64,000 nucleotides of DNA from Neospora caninum Liverpool (lineage: Eukaryota; Apicomplexa; Conoidasida; Eucoccidiorida; Sarcocystidae): positions 6,100,710-6,164,709 of the forward strand of contig NC_018398.1 in assembly GCF_000208865.1 (NCBI RefSeq), in the 5' to 3' direction. The position numbers were made by a program, and so were the translations under genes. Below the pieces are notes generated by a model. The model did no database searches. It saw nothing but the letters and a program-made list of their open reading frames with translations, and was not told where the DNA came from. Shown piece after piece: positions 36,330 through 47,182 of this stretch; the stretch's first letter is position 1; every line of letters begins with the position of its first letter.

Positions 36330-36430
36330 CCACATATATATATATATATATATATATGCATGTAGAGCTGTACCTCCATGTGTACATCCGCATCAACGTA
36401 TATATATATATATATATGGATGTATAGATG
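36330..36430. repeat. Two (TA)n tracts
   Basis: TA runs at about 36333-36358 and 36399-36418, separated by a unique segment, just 3' of the uS14 stop codon. Confidence 0.88.
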
Positions 36431-36522
36431 TGTGCGTATGCATAGAAAACTGTGTTTTATGTTTTGTGTATCCACAATTTGTTTGGTATCTTTTGCAGGG
36501 GAAGCGGGGTGGAAGGCTTTCT

Positions 36523-37324
36523 CTATCGGAAGAGCCCTGGGCGATATCCATATTTCTTTAGCCATCCTTCTCGAGCGAGTTGAAGCATTCCCATTCGGGC
36601 CATCCTCGTGAAGCGAAAAATACCTCGGCTGTATCCGCCCGAGATGCAGCGCATGCGGATGCGGTACAGCCCAACCTGGAAGCAGATCGCACGGTCTCGA
36701 GCCTTCCGATCGTGAGGCAGTGTGCGTTCAGCTTACGAATCTGGTCAAGCCCCGGGCTGTGCAGACCGAAATGTATGAATTTACACACAAACATGCAAAG
36801 GGCTGCACACACAAGCTGCTGTGTCTCACACGAAAAAGAAAAAGAAAACAGGCGACAGTCTCAGAGCACACCTCTGCACTCGATCGCCTGCCTGGGTCAG
36901 TCGCCCATTCACTCGTCTGCGGCGCACGCGTAGAAAGAGAAACTCATAAATAAATAAATATATATATGTATATGTATGTATATATATATGTATATATATG
37001 TGCGTAGGGGTAAACATGAGTATGTACGAATATGCGTACGTGTCAATGTGAGAATGTAAGAGAATATGAGTATGTGTAATTAAGAATGGTGATAGTCGTG
37101 TATGGAGGTGGTGGAGGTGCCGAGCTGTAAATGTGTACCTTGTTGAGGATGGGAATGGGCCCTTTGAATCCGAGATTCTGATACACGTTTTTGTAGATTC
37201 GACCGTTTACTTCGTTCTCTGCGAAGGCTCGACGAGCGATCCAATCTTTTTGGCAGCGGCGGTTGAAAGAGGGGAAGGCGATGGGGGGCGGATTCAACGA
37301 GGGCCCAGGATTTCGCGCCGCCAT
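36523..37324 (-). CDS. uS14-type ribosomal protein, probably mitochondrial, 2 exons, 121 aa
   Basis: uS14 sits in the small-subunit head. Exon 1 is 37324-37139 (62 codons, donor AAG|GTACAC) and exon 2 is 36702-36523 (acceptor CGGAAG|GCT), both phase 0. The basic N-terminal half (RRCQKDWIARRAFAENEV, then IYKNVYQNLGFKGPIPIL) parallels the KRR...R..LR.N..LP part of mitochondrial uS14. The second half carries the family core RMRCISGGYSRGIFRFTRMA followed by LAREGWLKKYG, matching RNRC..SGRPRG..R.F.LSR...R..A..G.. of uS14. Only one of the zinc cysteines is kept, as in mitochondrial forms. Total length (121) fits the usual 100-130. The acceptor lacks a strong pyrimidine tract, so the exact exon 2 border is less certain. 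No classic presequence is obvious; apicoplast targeting seems unlikely because no signal peptide is present. Confidence 0.76.
36945..37080. repeat. TAAA and TA/TATG microsatellite in the uS14 intron
   Basis: Three aaat units near 36947, followed by tatatatgta-type units to about 37000 and looser gtatg units to 37080. All lies within the intron 36703-37138. Confidence 0.82.
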
Positions 37325-38447
37325 GGTGTGGAAGAGAAAAAACAAAGAGAAAGAGAGAAAAGGAGGAGAGGAAGAGAAAAAACGAAGAGAAAGAGAGAAG
37401 GAGGAAGAAAAACGACGAGAGGAAGAGGAAGAAAGGGAGGAAGAGGAAGAAAAACGACGGGAGGAAGAAAAAAGACACGAGGGAGAGAGAGACAGAATGA
37501 GAGAGAAAGAGAGAAAGTAACACACAAGGGAACGGGACGAGGGAAGCGCAATACGAGCGTCTCGACTTCTGGGAGACCGAAGACAACTGAGGGTGGTTTT
37601 GGAGGGGACCGCGGGTGGACAGCAGAGAGATCTCTTTCTACGGAAGAAAAAGTTCACTGAAGAGGAAAAAGGAAAACCAAGTGTAAAGACAGATAGGGGC
37701 TGAAAGGCCGAGCCAGAGAAACGAAAAGGTTTTGTCCAGGGGAAGAAGTGAGAACTCTCGACGCTTGAGCGTCGAGCTCCCTCCACAGTTTGTGTCCTAG
37801 CAATCCTGGCAATTGAGACGCTGCGTGTCTGTGGAGATGAGAAGAAGAGTCAAGAGAAGGAATCAGCGAGAAAGATCTGTTTTCAGGCAATCTCCGCTTT
37901 CCCGGAAAAAGTCGCCACTTTTTCGGAACCTCTTGTGCTCACGCCCGAGCGCATGCAAAATCTTCAGCACATGCACGCCGTGACCCGGCGGAGACGCGGC
38001 GCCTAAACCACATCCACATTTTTCCCATTCTGTGCTTCGATTCGGGCCCTTGAATCGATTTTTGAGTTCGAAAAGGGAAGCAAACGAAGCGCTTTCCCTC
38101 GTTCATTCGGTTCGGGGCGAGTTTTTTCTCTCTCCTCCTTTGTCAGGGAATCTCCCGCCAAGGAAGTCGGAAACGCTTTTTCTTCGTCGGTTTGCAGCGT
38201 CTTCAGGCCTGGATCCGCCTCTTTTTGTGGACCTCTCGTTTCCCTTTTCCTTTTTTTCTCTCTCCCGATTCTCTCTGCTCACTTTTCAGGCGTTCTCCTT
38301 CGGTCCTTCCGATGCTTCCTGCACACATCGCGCGGGTTTTTTCTGCGCAAATCGCCGGTGTCTCACGCCGTTCTTCCTCGTTCTTCTCACGCAGTTCTCT
38401 TCTTTCTTTTCTCTCGTCCGGAGCGTCTCGTCCTTTTTCTTGAGGCA
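37325..38447. other. Divergent promoter region between uS14 and FAM210-like genes
   Basis: A 1.1 kb head-to-head spacer serving two genes with likely mitochondrial products. From 37330 to 37520 the plus strand is almost pure A/G (gaagaaaa-type units) and C/T on the other strand, directly upstream of the uS14 ATG. A pyrimidine-rich plus-strand segment (38100-38440) precedes the FAM210-like ATG. No TATA-type element is evident. Confidence 0.5.
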
Positions 38448-41400
38448 ATGGCGGCGAAAATCTGGCAACTCGCCCAGCGAGCGGCGCCCCTGCAGCGCCG
38501 AGCAGCAGTGCGGACTCTCTCGGAAAGACTGGAAAATTACGGCTCGTGCGTGCCTCGAAGGCATGCAGCTTCCTCAGTTCACCCGGGGAACACGAGCGTT
38601 TCGGCGACTCCACTCTCTCAGGCGACAAATCCCCTCGCCTTCCCGTCCCCTTCCCGCGGAAGAAGGCCGGGGAAGCGGCCTTCTTCCGCGGCTCCGACTT
38701 TCTCTCCTCTCCAGTCTCACTTCTCTTTTTCGCCCGCTGCGTCGCTCTCTCTCCCTCGACGTTCCTCGCCTCCTCTATCGGCTTTATCCCTGTCTCTGCC
38801 TCCCTCGTCTTCTCAAATGTTTGTCGTTTTGTGCAGAGACTCTCCGCTGTCTCCGCAGCTGGATTCTCACCTCACTGGACACGGGGGAGAGCACAGCTTC
38901 TCTCGGTCTCAGTTGCCGTCGTTTCCTCTTTTGGCCTCGGGCGTCAACCCGTACTTGGAAACTGCCAAGACCACGCATCCACTTTCCTCTCTCTTCTCCG
39001 TCCGCCACAATCCTCCCACGCCTTCAACGCCTCGGGTTTCTCTTCGGCTTTTCGCCAACTCGTCCTCTTCCTCTTCTTCTCCCTCGTCTTCTTCTTCTCT
39101 CGGTTCTTCTCCCTCTTCTTCTCCATCGTCTTCTCCCGCTTCTTCTCCCTCGTCTTCTCCCGCATCTTCCCCCTCTTCTTCCCCCTCTTCTTCTCCCTCT
39201 TCTTCTCCCTCTTCTGCGATGCGCAGTTTGCAGCGTTTGTCTGTCGACATGTTCGTTCGGTTTTCGCGGGACCACGCTGCGTTGTTCCGGCGCTGTCGCC
39301 TTCTGTATCCAGTCCCGCGGTCGTGGCGGGAAGGCCGAGGCCACGAGCTCGGAAACGCCGCTCTTCGCAAGAGCCTATCAGGCCAGTTGCACGGGAAGCG
39401 AACGAAGGATCCCGCACGCGGGGCCGCGTCCTTTCTGGACGTGGGAAAGAACCGGCTGAGAGCCGCGTGGGAATCGCGGAGCGCAGACCTGCGGGCGCAG
39501 TGGCAAGCAACGAAGGGAGAGGCCCGCGCCTTCGCGTACTTGGACAGAAAGGCGTTTCTCGAGAGACAAAAGTCCAAACTGCGGGCACAAAGACAACATC
39601 TCATGCGCCTCGTCCAGCGCCAGCAAAGAGCCGTGCAAGAGCGCGGCATCCTCTGGATCGACATGCGCCGCCGGAAAGTCGAAGCCGCCCTCCTCCAACT
39701 GCGACACAGTGGCCAAATGCAACAACTCCGACAAGTCAAGTCCCAGATGATGCACCAAGGCAAAAAGGTACGAAACAGAAAGGACGTTCTGCCCACACGT
39801 TCGCCCCGCTGCCAACCCCGGAGTCCGCAACTCGGAGAACAACACGCCGCACAGCCCCCGCCGTGGCGTGGAATAACAAAACTCTCACTCACGGGGCTTC
39901 ACACGCATCGTGTACATACATATGCATATGCCTGTGCATATACCTATGCATCAACCTATGCATGTACCACCATGCATATATGTGTACCTCTATCTATATA
40001 TTTACGGCTGCATGTGTGATATGCAATTTGCCGCTTTAGACAGAGAAGGAGGGGAGCGAGAGCGTGTGAAAGTAAGCAGATGGAACGTGGATCGCCAGGT
40101 ACTGGCAAAACGAGCGGAGCGGGCACCGGCGCCACTGCGCTCTTTCTGGGTGACCCGCGCCTTGTGGCCATCCGTGGATCTCTCGCACGACGCGCCGTGA
40201 TTACAATAACGCCGCCAGCGTTTGCAGCTTGTTCTGTGTGTGTTGTGAGGCCTTTCGGCGAGACTCTCTCCCGCGCGCGGGCGGGCTCCTCTCTGCATCT
40301 GATGACGGCCCTTTTTCCTTTTGCTTCGTTGTTTCTGGCGACTCTTCTCTCCTGGTTGCAAAGGCCGTGTATATCTCCCGCCCTCGCTCGTTTCGCATGT
40401 TCCGGTTTCTGGTGTCTGTTGTGCGTGCGACTTCGCGGGTCTCTCCAGGCCACAGAACGTTTGAAGGGACTCTGGGAGAAGTACGGATGGGCCTCAGTCT
40501 TGGCCTACGCCGGGTGAGAATCTCGAAAAACCACTTCCGACATCAGACCGTCTCCGCTTTGATCTGTCTTTCGGCCATAGACCTATATTTCTCTTTCTTG
40601 CTCTCGCCATTCGCCTTTTCTCATGGTGGAGCGTCACTTGTGCGAATGCCGTCGGACCGCATGCGTTTTCCCTCTTGGGCCGCCAAGGTCACGCTGCAAA
40701 AAGCCACTCTCTCTCCGCTCTCTGTCTTGCTCCTCGTTTCCGCCGTCATCCCCACGTCTTGACACGCGTCTCTCTCTTGCCGTTTTGTGGGGGGGAGTTT
40801 CTGGGGTTTCTCCGACGCGACTGTGGGAGACGACAGTTCCGAATCCCTCAGAGACCGCGTGCCTTTACACGTCAATCGACTGAGTTTCCGCTCGCCACAA
40901 GGCGCATGGCCTACCTTTGTTTGAGCGTCCCGGGTTTGTTCCATTCGTGGCTAGCATGATTTCCTTACCGACGCGTATTCGTGGATTCAGTGCTAAAAGC
41001 TAGGAAGGATCCCAGCTAGTTGGCGAAGTCCTCGTTTTACCAAGGCGACGATAGTGAGCTGCCTAGGTTTCGTTAGAACCGTACTCCGTTTGACTTCTGT
41101 TTGGTTTTAATGCCTCTTAAAATACTTTTTCTCCAGCTTCCCTTGGCTCTCTCGGCGCCCGAGATGGCTGCATAAGGCCGCGGTAGAAAGACAAGGACCG
41201 CACATCGCGTTTTTCTCGACGCGCTGCGTGGACTGAGGAAAGCGGAAGGCTGCTGGCAGCACTGATCCGAGGTTTTTCAGTTTGTCCGTGTGCATGGAAA
41301 GGACTTGAGAGTCACTGGAGAGATCCCGCGTCGCATGTGCGTTTGTGTGCTACGCTCTCTTTTCGATTCCCCTCAGCGTCCACGTCGCGACTTTCCTCGC

Positions 41401-42769
41401 TCTCTTTGGACTCGCGCAGATGATCAGTGACGAGTCGGTCCAGCGGGTCGCCGACTGGCTTCACCTCGACAAAATCGTCGACAAAGAATCCCTGCGTAGG
41501 TTTTTTTTCGCGGGGGCGGGGGTGGCGTGCGCATGCGCCGCGTCGCGCCGTCTCTACGCGTCTCGCGTTTTCCAGTGTGGGCTCTAGTGCACCGGGGGAG
41601 GCGGGGGGTGCGTCTCTTTAGGCGCGCCTTCCGGGGGACAATCGACGCGCTCCACGACAGAGTCGAGACGAAATCGCGAAATAACGAGAAGGCCGGCACG
41701 CACGTGAAAGCAACCGGAGGGACGCGCACATGCAGTTTCGGGTTTTTTCCAAGGGATCGTGTGTCTGGGCTCCTGTTCGGCTTCTCGCAGTCCACGCTAT
41801 TCTTGGCGGGGAGTTCGTCTCGCCTCCGGCCTCTCGAGGCTTCGACTTGTGTCTCGTCGCGTCGCATGTCCCCCGTGTGTAGTTTTTGTCCGGCTCTGTG
41901 CGTCTCCAGTCAACGAGAACAGCGCCTTCTGGGGCCGCCTGCTCTTCGCCTACGCAGCATGCAAACCTCTGACGCCCGTCCAGGTACGGCTCACCGTGTG
42001 AACCTTTGTGTGTTGCGCAACCTGATCTCTCAGTGCATGCGTCTCTCACGACGTGGAAGTGTTGCTCCCACCCCCTCCCGCACACGCTGCCATCGGCCGC
42101 GAGAACGGCGACACATCCAGCGTGGGCTGTCGGAGTCGCGTGGAGACATGGATGTGTTGCGCGGAACGGCCTCGTTTTGTTTACCTGCGAGCAGGTGTCC
42201 CGGCTCTGGCACCCTTGGTGTCTTGCTAGGGCGCCGGGGGCTTTTCACGAGTTACGCCTTCCTGTGCTTGTCTGGTCCATGCTGCGTTCCGGTTTTCTGT
42301 GAAGCCTACGTACATGAGCTGGTCTCGGCCCGAACGTTTTAGGGGCTGCACGCTCCTCGCCGTGAGACAGCGGAAGCCGCCGCTTGGCGGCTTCCGCTGA
42401 CTTGTGAGAACGATGTCGCGCGCCTGTGAGGACGGCCGTCCTTACTCCTGTGTCAGAGCTTCCGTGTGCGTTTGTAGGAAAGATCCAGTTCGATGGGAAG
42501 CACGGGGCGAAGACGTAGAGGGAAAACACAGTCGTGGCTCTAACAGCCAGTAGGCGCCCGCGGCCTCCTGCGTCAGCGGCTTGTTCCCGGTTTCTTGCGC
42601 GTTTTCTGCTAACTTTCAGGTCGCGCTTGCCTTTTGGTGCACACCGCACCTCGCGCGGTTTATGGGTCAACGCGGCATTCCTGTGCACGTGAGCAAGGCC
42701 ACGGTGACGCGGCTGCGTGGACAGCTTCGTTTCCGCCGGCGGAAGTCCTCGGAGAAAAACACACTTTGA
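38448..42769 (+). CDS. FAM210/DUF1279 mitochondrial membrane protein, 5 exons, about 575 aa
   Basis: FAM210-family proteins are inner mitochondrial membrane proteins linked to organelle translation and homeostasis. Exons: 38448-39767, 40449-40513, 41377-41495, 41910-41983, 42620-42769; phases 0/2/1/0 all join. The N-terminus (IWQLAQRAAPLQRRAAVRTL) is a good amphipathic Arg-rich presequence. Residues ~60-260 are Ser/Pro-rich, including an SSP repeat at ~205-255. Residues ~340-435 are a basic helical, probably coiled-coil segment. The DUF1279 domain is made by exons 2-5: RLKGLWEKYGWASVLAYAGV, then VATFLALFGLAQMI (transmembrane), then LLFAYAACKPLTPVQVALAF with the TP.R/L-like end, and a short basic tail. 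Intron 2 (863 bases) contains an SSU-rRNA-like insertion. The large first exon is open throughout, but internal splicing cannot be excluded. Confidence 0.83.
39060..39222. repeat. Ser/Pro-coding simple repeat in exon 1 of the FAM210-like gene
   Basis: tcttcttctccctcg-type units encoding SSSPSSS and SPASSPSSSP. A pyrimidine-only plus strand. Confidence 0.85.
39910..40010. repeat. TATGCAT/CATATAC-type imperfect repeat in intron 1 of the FAM210-like gene
   Basis: Repeated tatgcatatgcc, tatgcatcaacc and tatgcatgtacc units, all variants of a ~12-base word. Confidence 0.75.
40955..41110 (+). pseudogene. Mitochondrial SSU rRNA-like fragment (NUMT) inside an intron
   Basis: The segment agctagttggcgaagtcctc ... 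accaaggcgacgatagtgag has the order and spacing of bacterial-type 16S rRNA around helices 11-12 (AGCTAGTTGG...GTAA...ACCAAGGCGACGAT...AGCTG). It lies in the intron 40514-41376 of the FAM210-like gene, in sense orientation. Coccidian mitochondria carry fragmented rRNA genes and their nuclear genomes hold many mitochondrial inserts, so a nuclear copy of a mitochondrial SSU fragment is the likely source. Apicoplast 16S is an alternative. Ends are approximate. Confidence 0.6.
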
Positions 42770-43919
42770 CAACAGAAAACGCGTGGAGTCGATCGCGTTT
42801 CCGCGTCTTGTCACGCGAGGTGGAACGCCACCCGAACACGTAGGACCGTGCTCGGTTTTTTTCCCGCGGGTCTGTGCGGCTGTAGCTGGAGCCTGTGCTT
42901 GCGTTTCTTAACTTTTTTCGGGGGGGTTCACAGCGCGGGAACGCAACTGCTGTAGCTCAGCGACGTCTGTCGCGCAAGGTCCGGGATGCGTCGTCTCCAC
43001 AGACGGTTTCTATCCCGTCGCAAACACCGGTAAAAATCTCGGCAGCCTGTGGCTGCGCTGTCTTCGCGGTTTTCTGGTAGTCGCCGTTCAAAGGCCTTGT
43101 CAGCGCAGAAAGCGCTCTTCGCTCACGCGGGACCAGCGCCGCGGGAAGTTGCGCGAGAATTCCCTATAAAGCATGCGTGTTGTGGAAAAGTGCGAGACCT
43201 CACTCTCCGGGATGCGGATTTTGACGCTGGGATAGCGCAGTCATTACGTGGAGGCGTTTATGCGTCAACATGACTGGAAACACGTGCAGGCAAAGAAGAG
43301 AATCAGAGGAGACGCAAGCGTGAGACCGAATCCCTTCGTGTTTGGGGGGCGAGTGAGACAAATGCTGCGAAAAGATTGTAAGCGGCGGAAGGCGGAGGTG
43401 TTGAAGATTTATAGCGAACTGAAGGCATTTTGGGAGGGCACCACGAGGCTCTTGAAGCCGCGACCCCAAAACTTGGAACCGCTTTCTGCTCCCTGTCTTT
43501 CTATCCACAAGGCCCCGTCTTCTCTTCAGGACCATTGCGGCTTACGAACATGGGGAAGCGATGAGCAAAGAAATGAGAAGCTTGTAACGGAATCAGTGAC
43601 ATCCGTGACAGGAGAGCAGCCTCGCGCGGAGACGGAGAGCTCAGCTGCCACATCACGCTGAAGAGGACAGTGTTAGGCGGAGTCAGCAAAAAGCCGTGAC
43701 GATTCTTTCAAGGTCCCAAATCGCCTATGACAGATATTTGCTGACGGGAGAGTGGCGTTCGGGCTCTCCAGCACGAATTAGGCAGTCTGCTTGCAAGAAG
43801 TGTGTTGCGACGGCGTGCGTCAAAAATCAGTCAGCATCAGATGCAGGCGCGAAGGATAGAGACATCCAAGAGTGGCGGGCGACACGAATTAATGAACTTC
43901 AACGCATGAAGTAGGTAAC

Positions 43920-44640
43920 ATTCGTCATTATCGTATGAGGATAGAAGGCAACTTTAAGTGCGGAGAACATATACTTCAGGATGTCCGAAAAACTAGAAGA
44001 GATGTCGATATGATACACTATATCGCGAGTACGTAGAATCATAGAATTCTGTATGTACCTGTACATATAGTAGAATTCTAACTAATCCACCGGTACGAAT
44101 AGGTAAATGCTACCACAAGAGCAGTAAAGATGATCGACCAAATGTGTAAGATCTAGTTTTTTGACCTCCTGCACAAGATCCCGACAGGAAGACCTCCAAG
44201 TAACCAGGATTTAACACCAACAAATTAATACTTAATGGAGGGTACATTGTCCAACCTAGACCACTACCGAATTTCAAACAGATATTCTTTGAGTAACTAA
44301 AACGGACCCCACCAATCAGGACCTTACCGTTATTTTGGATGCTCTTACATGTGTTCACACTGGTATAACTCAAACCGACTAAACCGAGACCTTCCAGTAC
44401 CCCTAGGATACTGAATATGACTCCATTTCTGAGATACAGATACACCTCCGTTTTCTTCATGATTGCTGTGCGCCAGCGCAAGGAACTTCCACCTTATTGA
44501 ATTCAATATCATTTTCGTTATAATATAAAAAAGAACTCATAAATATTCATATGGAGGGAACTAAATAACTGTTGACATAAAACTCTTACTAACAGTTACA
44601 TCTTCCAAATCATATCCACCAAAAATTTCCACTTCACGTG
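43920..44640 (-). pseudogene. Composite NUMT block with cox1 pieces
   Basis: The base composition drops abruptly to AT-rich compared with both flanks. On the minus strand an open frame at 44110-44481 contains two cox1-like stretches. YLRNGVIFSILGVL (near 44390-44455) equals the first transmembrane region seen better at 49080-49180. FGSGLGWTMYPPLS (near 44220-44275) is the GxGWTxYPPLS signature of cox1, which lies much further along in a real gene. The sequence between them (for example VNTCKSIQNNGKVLIGGVR) does not fit cox1, so the block is a mosaic of mitochondrial segments in non-native order. The frame is not expected to be functional. Confidence 0.72.
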
Positions 44641-44734
44641 GTGGTCTTGCAAAGCACAATAGAAATTGGATCCGCTAAAACAAGACATTCAAGATCTAAA
44701 CCAGTTGTCCAACTCGTAGTATATATACCCCCCG

Positions 44735-44755
44735 AACCCCCCCCCCCCCCCCCCC
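44735..44755. repeat. C homopolymer
   Basis: About 18 consecutive C at the right edge of the AT-rich NUMT block. Confidence 0.9.
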
Positions 44756-46224
44756 ACCTAGAGTAAATAGAAGAACGAAAGCAACGCGTGCGGGGAGAGA
44801 AGAACGAGAACCACCGAGGTGAGGAGTCGATTGTTGTGCTCTTTATGTCCACAGTTCTGACACAGCCAGTCAATTCGCAGACTCGAGCAGGCCGTGGTGT
44901 GTAAGAAACACCTTACCCTGCGATTTTGCCTCATGGAAAACTCTTCTTTTTAACGTGACACGCAACAGACAGGGAACGGACTCAGCCGTCAGGCTCGGGC
45001 TTGTGTCTCGCGGGCAGACCGGTCTCCCGTTCGTGGCCGAACAGACGAATCCGCGTCAACTGTAAAAGAGTGCGTCCGCTAAAATGGATCCATTTCTGAC
45101 TCACGCTGTGGAGCGTCAGGTCACTCTGAATCTCTCCGACATCCCAACAAAACGCCCGACCTAGTAAATACCCGCGTGTGCCGACCAAATGTTGCGCTGA
45201 CGGCAAGGCCTGCTACTGTCTAGGTTACCGCGACACACAACAACTGCCGCAGGCAGCCAATCGTGGAGGTACAGCCGAACAGGGATATATGTATACTCAA
45301 GGACAGACGCCTCTGTTCTGAACGATGTTCACATGAGAGTGTCCAAATCCTAAAACCAGAGAGGAAATACACCTTAGGTACCTAGCCCGGGTGCGTTGGG
45401 GCGCGGGCTCGGCCTTCTTGGCAGCACGCATGTTACGCTTAACATGGGCATCACCGGCGAGGAGTGAGTGAGTGAGTGAGAAGAGGGCTACGCCCCGTCG
45501 AATAACATGTCGTGCAAACGCGTGAGTGGGGTTCGTCCCACCAGAGGCATTTGCAGCTTTTTTTTTCTCTGGGGAGGAGTCAAAACAGTGCTTGAGGGGG
45601 TGTTGCGTTTGTTGGAAACCGCGAACGCTTCCCACGCAGCTGTCTGGAAGCCGATTCTCCCAGCAAACTCCAGCTGCGGCGCGGGCGCACACATCCGTGG
45701 AAGGCGAGTTCGGCAGGTCACAGTTCAATAGAACGCGTGTTTTTCTTCACCCGATTTTCTGAGTGACAAAATAAAACAGGTTTTTCCGGGACTCCCCGAT
45801 GGCCCAGCACGAGAAGGGAACCTTCTCTTCCCTCCGGGAGTCGCGCTGCTGCCTACAGCGCTCGAGACAATGTCATACTCCAGCGGAATTGAGACACCGA
45901 ACAAAAACCCCCGCGACGACCTCACGCACAGATCCAGCAAAGCACGTGCGGACGTCTCAACCTCTCTCGAGACTTCCTTTCTGCCGCACGTCGACAGACG
46001 CGCGTCGCCACGCTCCGGTGCTTTGTCAGCAGCTCCCTTTCCGCAAGCACGCAGATCCACCGCGCCTGGTCAACGGCCTCTATCGCTGACTGACCGTCTC
46101 AGGGCTGAACGGAGCTTTCTCCAGAGCGTCCACTCCACGCGCGAGGATACATACCTTCGCTGCGCAGCATCGCACTGGCGAGGACGCTGAGGGGGGGGGA
46201 CAGGCCGGCCAGAGAGCGGACGAA

Positions 46225-47182
46225 TCACATCCAGTGGAGAAGATGCTTCGGTGCACAGTCGTGCGCCTGGTGGACATCAAGACAGCGCGCGGAGCAAACG
46301 TAGCGGGCCTGGAGTTGGTAGCGAGACATCCCAGACTGGCCAGTTCGCGCGGCGTCCTGCGCTGTCGACGCGAAAGCCCCCACGCGTCGCCCGTTCACGC
46401 AGAGCGAGCAGCGATACTTTGCTGCGAAGCCGCAGCAGCAGCAGAGACGCCGGGGCAGAAGAGCAGACGGCCCCGCATGCAGCGTCGCCCAGCAAGGAGC
46501 GTCCGGCCTGGAAGCACGCATGAGGGAGTTCCGCACACACACACACACACACACACACAACGCGAAAAGGTGGGACGAATGGGGAGTTTCAGCCAGGGAA
46601 CGGCGAAGACAGGCGGAGGCACGACGGGTGAAGTCCAGAGGCAAAAAGAAGCCGCACAGAGCGAGAGCGTCCGCGCAGCCAGGCGAGGCACAGAAAAAGG
46701 AGGCGACAGAGAGGAGACAGGCTGAAACACCTAGAAAGACCAGGGTACCCTAGCATGCAACTCAAAAATGGTGTAGTGCACTGGAGCGCATCGACACCAG
46801 AGCGAACGGCGTTACCTGGTAGCATCTCCACTTGCACTCTGGCAGCGAAAAGCAGCAGAGGCAGCCGACCCACAAAAGCGGAAGAGCCGGCGATGGCAAC
46901 TCGCGGAAAGCCGACGCCGAACACGCCTTACTTGTCAATTTCTTCTTGGGCAACGATGAGGTTGACATCTAGGGGCTCTCGTCGTTTCCTCCACTTCTTC
47001 TTCTCTCCCGCGTGCAGGGAACTCCGAAGGCCTTTCTTTTCCTTCTCCTTCTTGTCTGTCTTCGTAGTCTTGGACGGTTTGTCGGACTCCTCCTCACCGT
47101 CCCTCTCGTCGTCTGTCTCGTCCCGGTGCTGGCGCTTGCGAGAAGAGCCCGCAGGGGGGGACTGTCGGCTGCGCTGGGCCAT
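46225..47182 (-). CDS. ZNHIT1/Swc6 (Vps71)-like HIT zinc finger protein, 4 exons, 154 aa
   Basis: ZNHIT1/Swc6 is a subunit of the SRCAP/SWR1 remodeller that places H2A.Z in chromatin. Exons (minus order): 47182-46932, 46836-46816 (21 bases), 46507-46399, 46308-46225; total 465 bases = 154 aa, the size of human ZNHIT1. The N-terminal half is charged and Lys-rich (nuclear) and leads to PLDVNLIVAQEEID. The C-terminus is the HIT finger at residues 113-145: CCCCGFAAKYRCSLC joined to ARYVCSARCLDVHQAHDC, with spacing identical to ZNHIT1. The last intron (46309-46398) is 90 bases and lacks stops; retaining it would insert 30 residues inside the finger. Upstream of the chosen ATG the frame stays open with GRRVLEASGS, which resembles the RRVLD start of ZNHIT1, so an upstream 5' exon is possible. 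Confidence 0.8.
46536..46560. repeat. (CA)n microsatellite in a ZNHIT1-like gene intron
   Basis: About 12 CA units in the intron 46508-46815, close to the acceptor for exon 3. Confidence 0.92.

Larger units (their letters stand above)
33220..36522. other. Intergenic region, purine-rich, no supported gene
   Basis: Spans the promoter/5' UTR of the coiled-coil gene and the 3' UTR of the uS14 gene, both on the minus strand. From about 33490 to 34260 the plus strand is strongly A/G-rich, which creates long Lys/Arg/Glu-rich open frames without domains. A TA microsatellite lies at 35306-35360 and another at 36330-36418. No splice-consistent gene was found. Confidence 0.5.
42770..46224. other. Tail-to-tail intergenic region containing mitochondrial-derived DNA
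   Basis: Between the FAM210-like stop and the ZNHIT1-like stop. It includes an AT-rich NUMT block (about 43920-44640), a C homopolymer (44735-44755) and a short gtga tandem (about 45465-45480). Outside the NUMT it is ordinary GC-rich DNA with short open frames and no domain. Confidence 0.55.

Noticed and set aside
38546..40039. 497-codon second plus-strand frame across FAM210-like exon 1
   Set aside because: The chosen frame provides the presequence, the basic helical region and the correct phase into the DUF1279 exons; the other is Phe/Arg/Ser noise.
45465..45481. gtgagtgagtgagtgag repeat resembling stacked splice donors
   Set aside because: Short simple repeat in an intergenic area with no exon ending there.
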